Shown: positions 17,184 through 26,942, numbered from the stretch's first letter. The stretch is DNA of 64,000 bases from Clostridiales bacterium (GCA_029012285.1 JAQXLU010000154.1:1-64000), one strand, 5' to 3'. Made by a program: numbers and translations. Notes: generated from the sequence alone by a model not told the origin.

Positions 17184-19840
17184 TCTTTGCCTCCTTCCTG
17201 GACGAGCAGGTAGGTACCTGCCTCGACCACGCCGTGGGCAGATTCAAAGGGCAGCGAGGTGTAGTTGGTCACCACATGCACGCCGTTTTCGTAGGTGGTT
17301 TCAAACACGTCCTTGGCAAGGATCACATGGTTCGTGATCTGCTTTCCGCCGATGGCAGCGCGCAGCTGGGCACAGGTATCCGCGGCCTTCAGGATCTCGT
17401 CCTTCCACTCGCTCCAATCCACCGCGTAAAGGGACTCGAAGTGGCTGGTCTTGAGGATGTCGGGGTTCTTGTAGGTTACGGTGTACTTCACGCCCATGCC
17501 CAATTCAGCCGCCTGCATCAGGTAGTAATCCAGGCTGCGGGAATTGAGGTTCACATCCTGGCCGATGACACCGGTCAAGCCGCGAAGCGACAGCTGACGG
17601 AAGGGCACGGTGCAGTAGAAGGATGCGTACTGGCTGGAGGTGCGGGACACGTTCACCGCGTAGTCCGCCATGGGGGCTAATTCGGAGGAGGGATCGTTCA
17701 GCGTCAGGGGCGCAGCGGCCTTCAATTCCGCCAGGGAGGCTTCCACCAGCTTGTTTGCCTGCACCTGGTTGATGGTGCTGTTGTAGCGCAGGTCCGCGAA
17801 CACGTCATGCCCCAGGTCGCCGATGGAGAGCTTCAGGTTCAACCCCTGATCGTTTAGCCCTGTCAGGAATTTTTCCGTCACATAGGGCAGGTATTTGGGG
17901 GACAGGCGGGTGTAGGAGCGGATGGGATCCCAGCGGCCGTTAAAGATCGCGCTATCCGGGGTGTAGAGGTAGATTTCCGCCGCCTTGTTGCTGTAATCGC
18001 GCAGGGCGTGCTGATAGGGGATGTAGTCCCGCCCGTTTACGTACACGCGGGAGAGGTTCACCTGCCAGTAGAGGTCGGTGCCCCTCTTTTCCGCGGCGGA
18101 CAGCAGCGCCTGCATCTCCTCCACCGAGCCATTTTCCTTCACCAGGCGCGCGCCGTCGTTCAGGCGGGAGATCACGCCGCCGTTGAAGGCGCCGTCATAC
18201 TGCACCACGCTGCCCTCGGGGAGCGCCTCGACGATCTCCTGGGCCTCCTTGTAGGTGGTCATGGAGGTGATGTTGTCGTAGGGAATGCCGATGAAGCGGT
18301 CGATCAGCGTGACCGCACCCACGACCTCCACAAAGGCCTTGGGGCCCTCGGGGGCGGTGATGCCCACGCCGGACTGGGCGGAAAGGTAAGAACGGTAGTC
18401 CATCGCCATGTCGAAGTAGGTGACCTCGCTGGCGTAGGGCTTGTAGCGCACGGTGAAGTCCATCACGATGTGGCCGGAATCCGCCACGAAGGTGGGGCTG
18501 GAGTCAGCGTACGCGCCGTTGATCTTCACGCTGGCGTGTTCCAGCGTATCGACGGACACATAGGCCTTATTGGTGCCGGTGTACGACTTTTTCTTGCCTG
18601 TGCCACTGGTGGTGCCCAGGGTGATGTGGAGGTTAGCAGTGTCCATGCCCTCCTCAATGATGGCGAGCAGACCATGGGTGGAGGGCTCCACACCATTGAT
18701 GACGCCAAACAGGGGCATGCGCAGCTCCTCGGCATACTCGGACTGGTAGTAGTAGTCGGCGTAGTAGTTGTTGTCCATGTAGGGACGGTCGTACTTGGTC
18801 ATGCTGCCCACGAAGGTGTTGAAGCGCATCAGCGCGCCGGAGCCGTCGGGGGTGAGGAAGTAGCCATCGTTCTCCTCGGCGGCGGGCAGGGCTGCCAGGT
18901 TGGGCAGCACGGCGATGCGCTGCATCTTGTAGAAGTCGTTGCCCACCGTGATGTCGCCGGTGGGAATGTGGGCCAGCAACTCGCCGCCGTCCAGGGTGAA
19001 CTCAATGGCCACGTTGAACTGGGCCGGCTCATGGAAGGTGGGGGTCACGCCGAAGGCCGCGCAGTCCTCAATGAGCATCTCGCGGGTGTAACCGATCAGG
19101 GAGGTCAGCTTGATCAGCGCGTCGCGCAGGGAGGGCGCGGGGCTGATGCCGGAGAAGAACTGGTCGTAGCTCAGGTCCTCGGGCTGGGGATCAGGCTGAT
19201 TGGCCTTGGGGTTGATGCGGTAGCACTGATGCAGCATGTCCAGGTAGCGCTGGTGCTGCTTTTCGTCAATGATACCGTCGGCAAGCAACTGATCCACCGC
19301 GGGGAGGATGAAGCCCTCGTAGCGCTCCTTGGGGAAGCGGGCGGGCAGGTACTCCAGGTACACCTTGGAGTCGCCCTCGTTGATGTCCATCTCCACCCGC
19401 ACGCCGCCTACAATGCGGTAGAGCTTGTAGGTCTGGAAGGCGACGCAGTTCTTGTAGGAATTCCAGACGGTTTCGGTGTTGTCCTCGCCGCGGAAGGTGA
19501 GCTCCAGCAGGGCCAGGGCGGCTGTGTCATCCGGGGAAGCGCCCTCCATCGCGGAGGACCAGGTGCGGCCGGTGGCGTCGTCCGTCAGGGTCAGCACGAG
19601 GGTTTCGGTGTCCAGGGCCAGGGTGCGTCCGCCGTTTTGCGCCACGGTGACCACGCCGCCCAGGGGGATTTCCTCCCCCTTGGCCACAGACGCGCTCGTC
19701 GTTGCGGGGATGTCCGCCGCCTGCAGGGAAAAGGCCGGGTAGTAGAAGATCAGCGCGCCGGCGACGATGACGAGGGCCAGGATGCCCAGCGTCCAGGCAA
19801 TGGGGTGCGCGCCGTAGATATTCTTGATTTTATCCATCAT
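17180..19840 (-). CDS. DUF5696-type membrane-anchored protein, putative glycosidase-like
   Basis: 886 aa; N-terminal TM (IAWTLGILALVIVAGALIFYY); N-terminal beta-sandwich-like LALDTETLVLTLTDDATGRTWSS; central TIM-barrel-like region; overlaps next permease start. Confidence 0.7.
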   Translation of the reverse strand: MMDKIKNIYGAHPIAWTLGILALVIVAGALIFYYPAFSLQAADIPATTSASVAKGEEIPLGGVVTVAQNGGRTLALDTETLVLTLTDDATGRTWSSAMEGASPDDTAALALLELTFRGEDNTETVWNSYKNCVAFQTYKLYRIVGGVRVEMDINEGDSKVYLEYLPARFPKERYEGFILPAVDQLLADGIIDEKQHQRYLDMLHQCYRINPKANQPDPQPEDLSYDQFFSGISPAPSLRDALIKLTSLIGYTREMLIEDCAAFGVTPTFHEPAQFNVAIEFTLDGGELLAHIPTGDITVGNDFYKMQRIAVLPNLAALPAAEENDGYFLTPDGSGALMRFNTFVGSMTKYDRPYMDNNYYADYYYQSEYAEELRMPLFGVINGVEPSTHGLLAIIEEGMDTANLHITLGTTSGTGKKKSYTGTNKAYVSVDTLEHASVKINGAYADSSPTFVADSGHIVMDFTVRYKPYASEVTYFDMAMDYRSYLSAQSGVGITAPEGPKAFVEVVGAVTLIDRFIGIPYDNITSMTTYKEAQEIVEALPEGSVVQYDGAFNGGVISRLNDGARLVKENGSVEEMQALLSAAEKRGTDLYWQVNLSRVYVNGRDYIPYQHALRDYSNKAAEIYLYTPDSAIFNGRWDPIRSYTRLSPKYLPYVTEKFLTGLNDQGLNLKLSIGDLGHDVFADLRYNSTINQVQANKLVEASLAELKAAAPLTLNDPSSELAPMADYAVNVSRTSSQYASFYCTVPFRQLSLRGLTGVIGQDVNLNSRSLDYYLMQAAELGMGVKYTVTYKNPDILKTSHFESLYAVDWSEWKDEILKAADTCAQLRAAIGGKQITNHVILAKDVFETTYENGVHVVTNYTSLPFESAHGVVEAGTYLLVQEGGKE

Positions 19841-19855
19841 CTTGCGTGCACCTCC

Positions 19856-20485
19856 TTACAGCCTGCGCATCAATTCCTCAAACACGCTGGAGAAGAAGGA
19901 AACCATGCGCTCCAGCATTGTGAAGAGGAGGATGCCGATGAAGAGAATGATCGCCGCTGCCACGACGGACATGATGATGGACATGACGCTGCCGCCAAAG
20001 CCATATTCATGGATGGTCGTCAATCCCGCCAGCACCAGGAAGGCGAAGTACACATAGCACAGCAACTGGATGGAGGTGAGGATCATGACCTCCTCCGTGG
20101 CCACGAAATTGCTGGCGAAGGTGACGATCACATCGCCGATGATGAGCACCGTCAGGCTGTAGCACAGGACGATATAGATGTCCTTCATCTTGCCCTTGCC
20201 GTTGAAGAGCGTCGTGATGGTCCAGTTGGACACGGTGAAGAGCGCCACCACGGAGATCGAGGACACGAACAGGGACAGTGCATCCATCTCCGCGATGTTG
20301 TTGGTGTTCATCACAAAGCCCGTGTACTGGAACTTCAGGCAGTTGAGCACCGCGTAGGCAATCAGCAGCAGCGTTGCGATGAGGAGGCTGCCGTGGTTGC
20401 GGAAGCGGATCTCGAAGAATGCGTCGAAGGGGTGAATCAGCGACTGACCCCAGTAATGGAGTTTATCCTTGGTCACAAGCTTCAT
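19856..20485 (-). CDS. YIP1-family membrane protein
   Basis: HPFDAFFEIRFRNHGSLLIATLLLIAYAVLNC; five hydrophobic segments. Confidence 0.75.
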   Translation of the reverse strand: MKLVTKDKLHYWGQSLIHPFDAFFEIRFRNHGSLLIATLLLIAYAVLNCLKFQYTGFVMNTNNIAEMDALSLFVSSISVVALFTVSNWTITTLFNGKGKMKDIYIVLCYSLTVLIIGDVIVTFASNFVATEEVMILTSIQLLCYVYFAFLVLAGLTTIHEYGFGGSVMSIIMSVVAAAIILFIGILLFTMLERMVSFFSSVFEELMRRL

Positions 20486-21954
20486 TTTCTCGCCCCCTTC
20501 TTCTGCTTGCGGTGATAGTTGACCTCGCTGCCCAGCACCGCGCCGATGAGCACCACCGCCACGATGGCGATGATCCAGAAGTTGTCCTTCATCACGTTGG
20601 TGCGGTGGCCCTTGTAGGCCTTGGAGTAGAACTCCCGGTTGTTGCCCAGCTTAAAGTTGTACATGGCCTCCTCGTATTCTTCCTTCATCAGCAAATTTTT
20701 GCCGATGCCGACGTAGGCGGTCTCGAGGTTGGCGCACAACCGGAGCACCTCTTCAAAATGGGCGGTGGCGACGTCCCATTCGCCGTTGTAGTACGCCTCG
20801 CCCGCCTTGAGCAGGGCGGTGCCGAAATCGGTGGGCTCGTAGATGTAGGCGCACTTGAGGTCGCTGTCGCCGATGATGAGCTTGTCGCCCAGCCAGGCGA
20901 TGGTGCTGGGGGTCTTGAACTGCCCCGTTGCCGCGCCCTTGGAGCCGAACACGCAGAGCAATTCGCCGTCAAAGTTGTACAGGAACACATGGCCGTAGGT
21001 CTTGTCCAGCACGGCGTAGGTGCCGTAGGGCTTGACCGCGATGTCCACAAAGGCGGAGAGCTTGTCGGTCTTCAGGTCGCCGATGACAGCGATGTTGCCC
21101 ATCTCGCGCAGCACGTTTTTGCCCTGGAAGTTCAGCCGGAACACGCACTTGGCGGAGGAGTAGTCACTGGTCACGGCCATCACGAAGCCTTCGCCGTCCA
21201 GGGCGACGTTGTTGAAGGCGGGCGCGTAGGTCTTGCCCATCTTTTCCTTCTGCTTGTCCGAGGCGATGGATTTCCACAGGAAGTCCACCATGTTGATCTG
21301 GGGCTCGTTCACGCCGAAGTAGCGGGAGAAGGTGCCGTCCTCGTTCAACTCAATGATGCCCTCGTAGGAGGACTGCACGACCACATAAATGCGGTCGGCG
21401 TTGTCCACGGTGATCTTGGAGGGCTTGAACTCGGTTTCGCCACTCATGTTCTCCGGGCGGAGGATGGCGCGCTTGAAGGCGTAGTTGTTCGCGCCGTCCA
21501 GCACCAGGATGCGCTGGTTGCCGGTGTCGCAAACGTAAAGCTCATCCGCCTTCTCGTGGTAGAACACGCCCTCGGGGTTGGTGAGGGTGACGTTCTGGCC
21601 GTCAATCTGCGCGTTCTTCTTGTTCTCGTCCTTCACGTTCTTGATGAAGGCGGTGAACTGGCCGTTTTCATCCAGGATATAGATGATGGAGGCGGTGCGG
21701 TCCACCACGAAGATGCGGCCATCTTCGCTGGTGCACACGTCGGTGACGGTTTCCAGCGCGCGGCCAGCCTTGGCCACGGTGGTGGAGTCGATCACCTGGG
21801 CGAGCACGAAGGGCGCGGGGGTTGACTTAATGTTGCGGAAGAAATCATAGGTGTACCCCTGGTACACATTGCTGGAGCCGTCCGCCGCAAGCGCGGTGCA
21901 GCTGGTGAAGAGCATCAAGGCGGATAGCAGAAGCAGAACGATTCGTTTCATCAT
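20482..21954 (-). CDS. NHL-repeat beta-propeller with TPR-like segment and C-terminal TM
   Basis: Signal peptide; propeller repeats (VTDVCTSEDGRIFVVDRTASIIYILDENGQF; LYVCDTGNQRILVLDG); TPR-like AGEAYYNGEWDVATAHFEEVLRLCANLETAYVGIGKNLLMKEEYEEAMYNFKLG; C-terminal TM plus basic tail. Confidence 0.8.
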   Translation of the reverse strand: MMKRIVLLLLSALMLFTSCTALAADGSSNVYQGYTYDFFRNIKSTPAPFVLAQVIDSTTVAKAGRALETVTDVCTSEDGRIFVVDRTASIIYILDENGQFTAFIKNVKDENKKNAQIDGQNVTLTNPEGVFYHEKADELYVCDTGNQRILVLDGANNYAFKRAILRPENMSGETEFKPSKITVDNADRIYVVVQSSYEGIIELNEDGTFSRYFGVNEPQINMVDFLWKSIASDKQKEKMGKTYAPAFNNVALDGEGFVMAVTSDYSSAKCVFRLNFQGKNVLREMGNIAVIGDLKTDKLSAFVDIAVKPYGTYAVLDKTYGHVFLYNFDGELLCVFGSKGAATGQFKTPSTIAWLGDKLIIGDSDLKCAYIYEPTDFGTALLKAGEAYYNGEWDVATAHFEEVLRLCANLETAYVGIGKNLLMKEEYEEAMYNFKLGNNREFYSKAYKGHRTNVMKDNFWIIAIVAVVLIGAVLGSEVNYHRKQKKGARK

Positions 21955-21966
21955 CTGTACGCCTCC

Positions 21967-22884
21967 TTAATCCTTCATGCCCGAGGTGGACATGGTCTCG
22001 ATGACGTTGGACTGGGAGATGACGAACACCGCCACAGGGACCAGCATCATGATGAGGGAAACCGCGGAGGAGACGCCGGTGCGTGCGATACCGCCGGACA
22101 CCAGCTGGCTGAGCACGTAGGACACGGGCTTGAGCTCCTCGGAGTAGATGAACACGCCGCCGGTGGTGCCCCACATCTGCTGGAAGGACAGGATGATCAG
22201 CGTGATCCAGGCGGGCTTGCACAGGGGCATGATGATCTTCCAGTAGATGGTGAACTCGTTGGCGCCGTCGATGGTGGCGGCCTCCAGCAGGGAGTCGGGG
22301 ATCTGGCCGATGAAGTTCTTCATCAGGTACAATCCCAGGGTGCCGCCGATGGCCGTGAGGATGACCGCCCAGTAGGTGTCCACCAGACCCAGGTAGGTCA
22401 TGATGAGGTAGTTGGGGATGGCGGTCACGGAGGAGGAGAACATCAGCGCGTACACGATCATCTCGCTCATCACCTTGGAGCCGGGGAAGGTGTACTTCGC
22501 CAGTGCGAAGGCTGCCAGCGACCCCAGCATCACCGTGCCCAGGGTGCCCAGACCCGTGATGACCGCGGTGTTGTAGATGTAGCGGGAAAGCGGCACGTCG
22601 AAGGACTCCAGGATGAAGCTCAGGTCGAAGAAGTTATCCAGCGTGGGGTTATCCACCGTCAGCCGGGGCGGGAAAATGAAGATCTCGCTCATGGGCTTGA
22701 AGGCGGACACCACGGTGTAAATCAGCGGGAACAGGGAAAACAGACCAAACAGACCCAGGAACACCATCAGCGAGATATCCACCGCCAGCGAGCGGCGGGT
22801 GCGCAGCTTTCTGCGGCGTAGCCATGCCCTCAGACCGGTCTTCTTGGGAGGCTTGGGGTAAAGACTCTTCTTTTTCTTTGCCAT
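21967..22884 (-). CDS. Carbohydrate ABC transporter permease (MalG-like)
   Basis: SLLEAATIDGANEFTIYWKIIMPLCKPAW EAA motif. Confidence 0.9.
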   Translation of the reverse strand: MAKKKKSLYPKPPKKTGLRAWLRRRKLRTRRSLAVDISLMVFLGLFGLFSLFPLIYTVVSAFKPMSEIFIFPPRLTVDNPTLDNFFDLSFILESFDVPLSRYIYNTAVITGLGTLGTVMLGSLAAFALAKYTFPGSKVMSEMIVYALMFSSSVTAIPNYLIMTYLGLVDTYWAVILTAIGGTLGLYLMKNFIGQIPDSLLEAATIDGANEFTIYWKIIMPLCKPAWITLIILSFQQMWGTTGGVFIYSEELKPVSYVLSQLVSGGIARTGVSSAVSLIMMLVPVAVFVISQSNVIETMSTSGMKD

Positions 22885-22898
22885 TTTCTATCCCCTCC

Positions 22899-23804
22899 TT
22901 AACCGATCTTGCGCAGGACCTTCTGCACCAGGATGTTGCAGAACAGCATGAGCAGGAACAGGAACACAGCGATCGTACAGGCATAGCCCATCTCGTAGCG
23001 CAGATTGCCGTAGTCATGCAGGTGCGTCATGATGGTGTGGCCCGCATAGTTGACGGACGGGAAGCCAACCAGGTCCAGGGAGATCTGGCTGACGGAGAAC
23101 GAGTTGGTGATCTGCATCACCGCGCCGAACATCAGCTGGGGCTTCATTGCCGGGAGGGTGATGTACCACAGCTCCTGCCAGCGGTTCTTGATGCCCTCCA
23201 CCGCGCCAGCCTCGTACATCGCGCGATCCACGGTCTGCAGGCCTGCGATGAAGGATAGGAAGGACACGCCCAGGCTCATCCAGATCTGCACGATGATCAG
23301 GATGGGCATGATGTAGGCCTCTGTGGTCAGCCAGTAGATGGGCTCCTGCAGGATGCCCAGCTTCATCAGCCAGGCGTTGGCGTAGCCGTAGGTGTCGGAG
23401 GAGAAGATCAGCTTCCACACCAGGTACACATTGCCGGAGATGGAGGGCGCGTAGAACACCAGCGTCATGATGGCGCGGGGGATGCGCGGCAGCTCGTTGA
23501 TCAGCCAGGCAAAGAGGAAGCACATCAGGTAGGACAGCGGGCCCGTCAGGATGGCGAACACCATGGTGTTCTTGATGGCGGTGAGGAACACATCGTCCTC
23601 CACGATGAGGGTGATGTAGTTCGTAAGGCCAATCCAGTCAGGCATGGAGGTCATGTTAAAGGACGTGAAGCTCAGGAAAATGGCGGCGGCAACCGGCAGC
23701 ACCGTGAACAGGATGAACACGAGGGCGAAGGGAGCCACCATGAGATACTGATTGCGGTATTTCTTCATGGATGCGCCAAGCGGCAGCTTTTTTGCAGACG
23801 TCAT
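22899..23804 (-). CDS. Sugar ABC transporter permease (MalF-like)
   Basis: MYEAGAVEGIKNRWQELWYITLPAMKPQL EAA motif; multiple TMs. Confidence 0.9.
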   Translation of the reverse strand: MTSAKKLPLGASMKKYRNQYLMVAPFALVFILFTVLPVAAAIFLSFTSFNMTSMPDWIGLTNYITLIVEDDVFLTAIKNTMVFAILTGPLSYLMCFLFAWLINELPRIPRAIMTLVFYAPSISGNVYLVWKLIFSSDTYGYANAWLMKLGILQEPIYWLTTEAYIMPILIIVQIWMSLGVSFLSFIAGLQTVDRAMYEAGAVEGIKNRWQELWYITLPAMKPQLMFGAVMQITNSFSVSQISLDLVGFPSVNYAGHTIMTHLHDYGNLRYEMGYACTIAVFLFLLMLFCNILVQKVLRKIG

Positions 23805-23819
23805 CGTTGTCTCCCTCCT

Positions 23820-26747
23820 TTACTTGGCGGTATTGAGGCCGAATTCCTCACGCTTCTTGGTCAGCTCCTTGTCGATCTCGCGGATGTTGAGGTAGAGCGT
23901 CTCGCGGGGATTCGCCAGGTCAGCCACAACGTCCTCAAAGGCGTAGGAGATCATGCGGGTGTTCATGTAGTAGCCGGGCACGGCGGGCATGCTGATGAGC
24001 TTGTCATACTGGGACAGCAGCTGCGCGCTTTCGGCATTGGACCAGGGCAGGTTGCGGATCACATTGGGGTCAGCGGCGGGGTAACGGGCCGCAGCGCCCA
24101 TGATGGCCTCCAAGGTGGTGGCGTAGGAGGTCTGCTGGGGGGTGTCGTTCCACCACTTGACGAATTCCCAGGCGGCGTCCTTGTTGTCCGCACCCTTCAT
24201 GATCACGGTCTGCACGGTGTCGCAGACGTAGGTGTTGTCAATCGTGCCGTCCTCCTTCACAGAGCCGGGGAAGGCGGAGAAGCTCCACAGACCCTTGATT
24301 TCCGGCGCGAAGATTTCCAGCGTGCAGTAGGTGGTGTAGTCGGTCACGCCCACGGGCATTTCGCCGGTGCGGAAGCGGTTGGAGAAGTCCGCCTGCACCT
24401 CCAGGCCGTGCACGGTGAACAGATCGGTGTACCACTTGAAGGCCTCCATGGCGGGGTCCTCGTGGAGGGCGGAGGCAATGCCGTAAGTTGCACCCTCGCC
24501 CTCGTAGATTTCGCCCTCGTTCTGGTAGACCATGGCGGAGAACACGTTCAGGCCGGTCGCCACACGGGTGGAGGGCATGTAGAAGTCGTAGTTCTCGCGG
24601 TTGAGGACGGGGATCATCTCCATAATTTCCGTCCAGGTGGTGGGTACGTTCAGGCCCAGCTCATCCAGCACGTCCTTGCGGTAGAACAGCATCTGGAAGC
24701 TGACCTGCTCGGGGATGCCATACGCGCCATCGCAGTATTTGGTGGCGCGCAGCACACCCTGGGAGTAGCGCTGAACGTAGTCCGCATAGTCGGGGTACTG
24801 GGACAGATCGACCGTTGCGCCGCGCATGGCGAAGTCCTGGGCGGTGGCTTGGTTCAAGCCGATCACCACGTCAGGGCCGTTGCCAGCCAGGGCGGCGCGC
24901 AGCACCACATCCATGGGGATGAGCTGCAAGGTGACGGCAATGTCCGTGTTGGGGGAGAAGGTTTCGTCGATCAGGTTCTGAATGATCTGCGCCTGCTCGC
25001 GGCCGGCGGAGGCCATCCACACCTTGATGGAAGCGGCCTTCTTGCCGCCGTCATCGCTGGCGACCACGCTGCTGCTGGAGTGGAAGAACGTGGCCCAGAA
25101 GCGCTGGACGTCCGCGATGGCGCCCTGCAGCCAACCCTCGGTGGGGGCGGGGAGGGAGGCGGTGTCGCGGGAGAGCATCAGGCTATCCAATTCCAGGGGC
25201 ATGGTGGAGATGTTGACGATCCAGGTGCCCAGGGCGGAAATGTTGTTTTTCAGCTGGCTGAGCTCCTTGACGATGTTCTCCGGGTCCTTGGCAAGGCCCA
25301 ATGCCTGGATAGCCATCTTTTCGAGCATCGCGGTGTTCTCGCCCTTTTCGCCGGTGATGGCGACCATCTGATCCACCAGGGCGAAGAGGCGGTCGCTCTC
25401 CTGCTGCATGGTGCTGACGAAGCCAGGCACCTTCTTGGCGATCTCGTAGTCGATAAACTGGCTGGGCACATTGCCTGTGATCTGAATGGTGGACAGATAC
25501 AGGGCGTTGAGGTTGCGCAAGGCTTCCTCCACCTCGCTGAGCACGCCGCCGATGCCGCCCAGCACGCACTCCAGCTTGATGTCGTTCACGCCCTTGTGCA
25601 GGTAGACGTAGTAGGGCTCGCCCTTTTCGTTGGCGAGGGTGTAGTTCTGCATCTTGCCGGAGTAGTCAAAGCCAATGACCTCCGCCTCCGCGAAGGGCAC
25701 TGCGCCGTTGACGGACAAGCGGCGGTAGCTGGTCACGCCGCGGGAGGTCTGGCGGCCCTTGAAGGTCAGGACGTACAGACCGTCCTCCGGCGCTTCCACC
25801 TGCCAGGTGATGGCGTCGCCCGGCTGGGCCCAGTTGCTCGCGCCAATGGTCGGGTACAGGATGTGCCAGGCGTGGTAGGGCACCAGCGCCGCGTCAGAGT
25901 AGTTCTTCTGCACGGTGATGGCGGGGGAGGTTTTCAGAATGTCATAGGTGGCGTTGGGGACGGACAGCCGGGTACCCTCGCCCTCCTTGACGGCGCGGCG
26001 CTCGGCCTGGCACACGATGGCTTCGCCGCCATACTTTGTCCCTTCGGCTTCCCACTTCGCCAGCATGGCCTGGTAGCTGCTCTTTTCCGGCGCAGCCTTG
26101 AAGGTAAGCGTGATGACCTCCAGGGGCTCCTTGACCGCCTCGAAGGTCAGGGTGTGCTCGCCCGCGGTCAGGTAGAAGATCAGCGGCGCGCCGGAGCGGC
26201 GGTCGTAATCCTCCAGGTAGATGGTCTGGGTGGAGAACAACTCATCGGCGTTGGGACGAATCTCGTTGTCGTTCTTGAGATGGATGTCCTCGTCGCGCCA
26301 GATGCGCTTGAACACGATCTGCGTCAGCGCCTCATAGGGGGCTTCACCGTCGATGAGCACGCGGCGCTGAATGTCGCTGGTGGTGCCAGCCAGGGCGCGG
26401 TAGCACACCTCCAGGTTGAAAAAGCCGGTCTCCGGCACGGTGAACTTCCAGGTGATGGCGCCCATATCGCCGGTATCGACCCCCTCGGTCAGCGCCTGGG
26501 CGTTGGAGTCCGCACTCTTTTCAAAGGCGAACACATCCACCTCGGCCACGGCATCGGACAGCGCATCCGCATAGCTGTGGGCATCCAGGTACGCCTGGTA
26601 GGTCTTTTCACGGGCGATCACGGTTTCGGTGGCAGGCATGGCGTAATGTCCCTTGTCCTTGCCGCGCAGCGCGCTGACAAGAAGCACGGCGACCACGAGC
26701 ACGACGATCACACACAGCGCGATCAACAGTTTCTTTTTCTTGGTCAC
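23820..26747 (-). CDS. Membrane-anchored extracellular solute-binding protein with duplicated N-terminal beta-sandwich region
   Basis: GTG start VTKKKKLLIALCVIVVLVVAVLLV (signal anchor) with GAGGTG RBS; C-terminal SBP domain (GPDVVIGLNQAT..YGIPEQVSFQMLFYRKDVLDELGLNVPTTWTEI). Confidence 0.85.
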   Translation of the reverse strand: MTKKKKLLIALCVIVVLVVAVLLVSALRGKDKGHYAMPATETVIAREKTYQAYLDAHSYADALSDAVAEVDVFAFEKSADSNAQALTEGVDTGDMGAITWKFTVPETGFFNLEVCYRALAGTTSDIQRRVLIDGEAPYEALTQIVFKRIWRDEDIHLKNDNEIRPNADELFSTQTIYLEDYDRRSGAPLIFYLTAGEHTLTFEAVKEPLEVITLTFKAAPEKSSYQAMLAKWEAEGTKYGGEAIVCQAERRAVKEGEGTRLSVPNATYDILKTSPAITVQKNYSDAALVPYHAWHILYPTIGASNWAQPGDAITWQVEAPEDGLYVLTFKGRQTSRGVTSYRRLSVNGAVPFAEAEVIGFDYSGKMQNYTLANEKGEPYYVYLHKGVNDIKLECVLGGIGGVLSEVEEALRNLNALYLSTIQITGNVPSQFIDYEIAKKVPGFVSTMQQESDRLFALVDQMVAITGEKGENTAMLEKMAIQALGLAKDPENIVKELSQLKNNISALGTWIVNISTMPLELDSLMLSRDTASLPAPTEGWLQGAIADVQRFWATFFHSSSSVVASDDGGKKAASIKVWMASAGREQAQIIQNLIDETFSPNTDIAVTLQLIPMDVVLRAALAGNGPDVVIGLNQATAQDFAMRGATVDLSQYPDYADYVQRYSQGVLRATKYCDGAYGIPEQVSFQMLFYRKDVLDELGLNVPTTWTEIMEMIPVLNRENYDFYMPSTRVATGLNVFSAMVYQNEGEIYEGEGATYGIASALHEDPAMEAFKWYTDLFTVHGLEVQADFSNRFRTGEMPVGVTDYTTYCTLEIFAPEIKGLWSFSAFPGSVKEDGTIDNTYVCDTVQTVIMKGADNKDAAWEFVKWWNDTPQQTSYATTLEAIMGAAARYPAADPNVIRNLPWSNAESAQLLSQYDKLISMPAVPGYYMNTRMISYAFEDVVADLANPRETLYLNIREIDKELTKKREEFGLNTAK

Positions 26748-26786
26748 GGGCCTTCTCACCTCTTTGGCGTAGTATGTGTCATCGCT

Positions 26787-26860
26787 GCATAACGCGGGCT
26801 CCCAGGGGAAGCCCATGCAGCGTCCGACCAACTCCACTGCTTGTGGAGCCTGCGTTATGC
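26787..26860. repeat. Long inverted repeat in leader of the membrane-anchored SBP, with competing inner hairpin
   Basis: GCATAACGCgGGCTCC / GGAGCCtGCGTTATGC (15 of 16 positions paired); inner CTCCAC-TGCTT-GTGGAG at 26832-26848 overlaps the right arm. Confidence 0.8.
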
Positions 26861-26942
26861 AACGGTGATGACCCCGCCCGCGGCGGAGCCCATGGGAGAT
26901 TTGCTCCCTTCATATCCGAGCTTTCCGGTTGGCTATGAACAA

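Noticed and set aside
18008-20515. 835-aa plus-strand ORF over DUF5696/YIP1
   Set aside because: His/Gly/Val-rich antisense frame crossing a gene boundary.
24408-26792. 794-aa plus-strand ORF over the giant SBP
   Set aside because: Antisense shadow of a protein with clear SBP motifs.
26787-26860. Inverted repeat interpreted as transposon termini
   Set aside because: Arms are separated by only 42 nt with no transposase or target duplication; an RNA structure is a better explanation.
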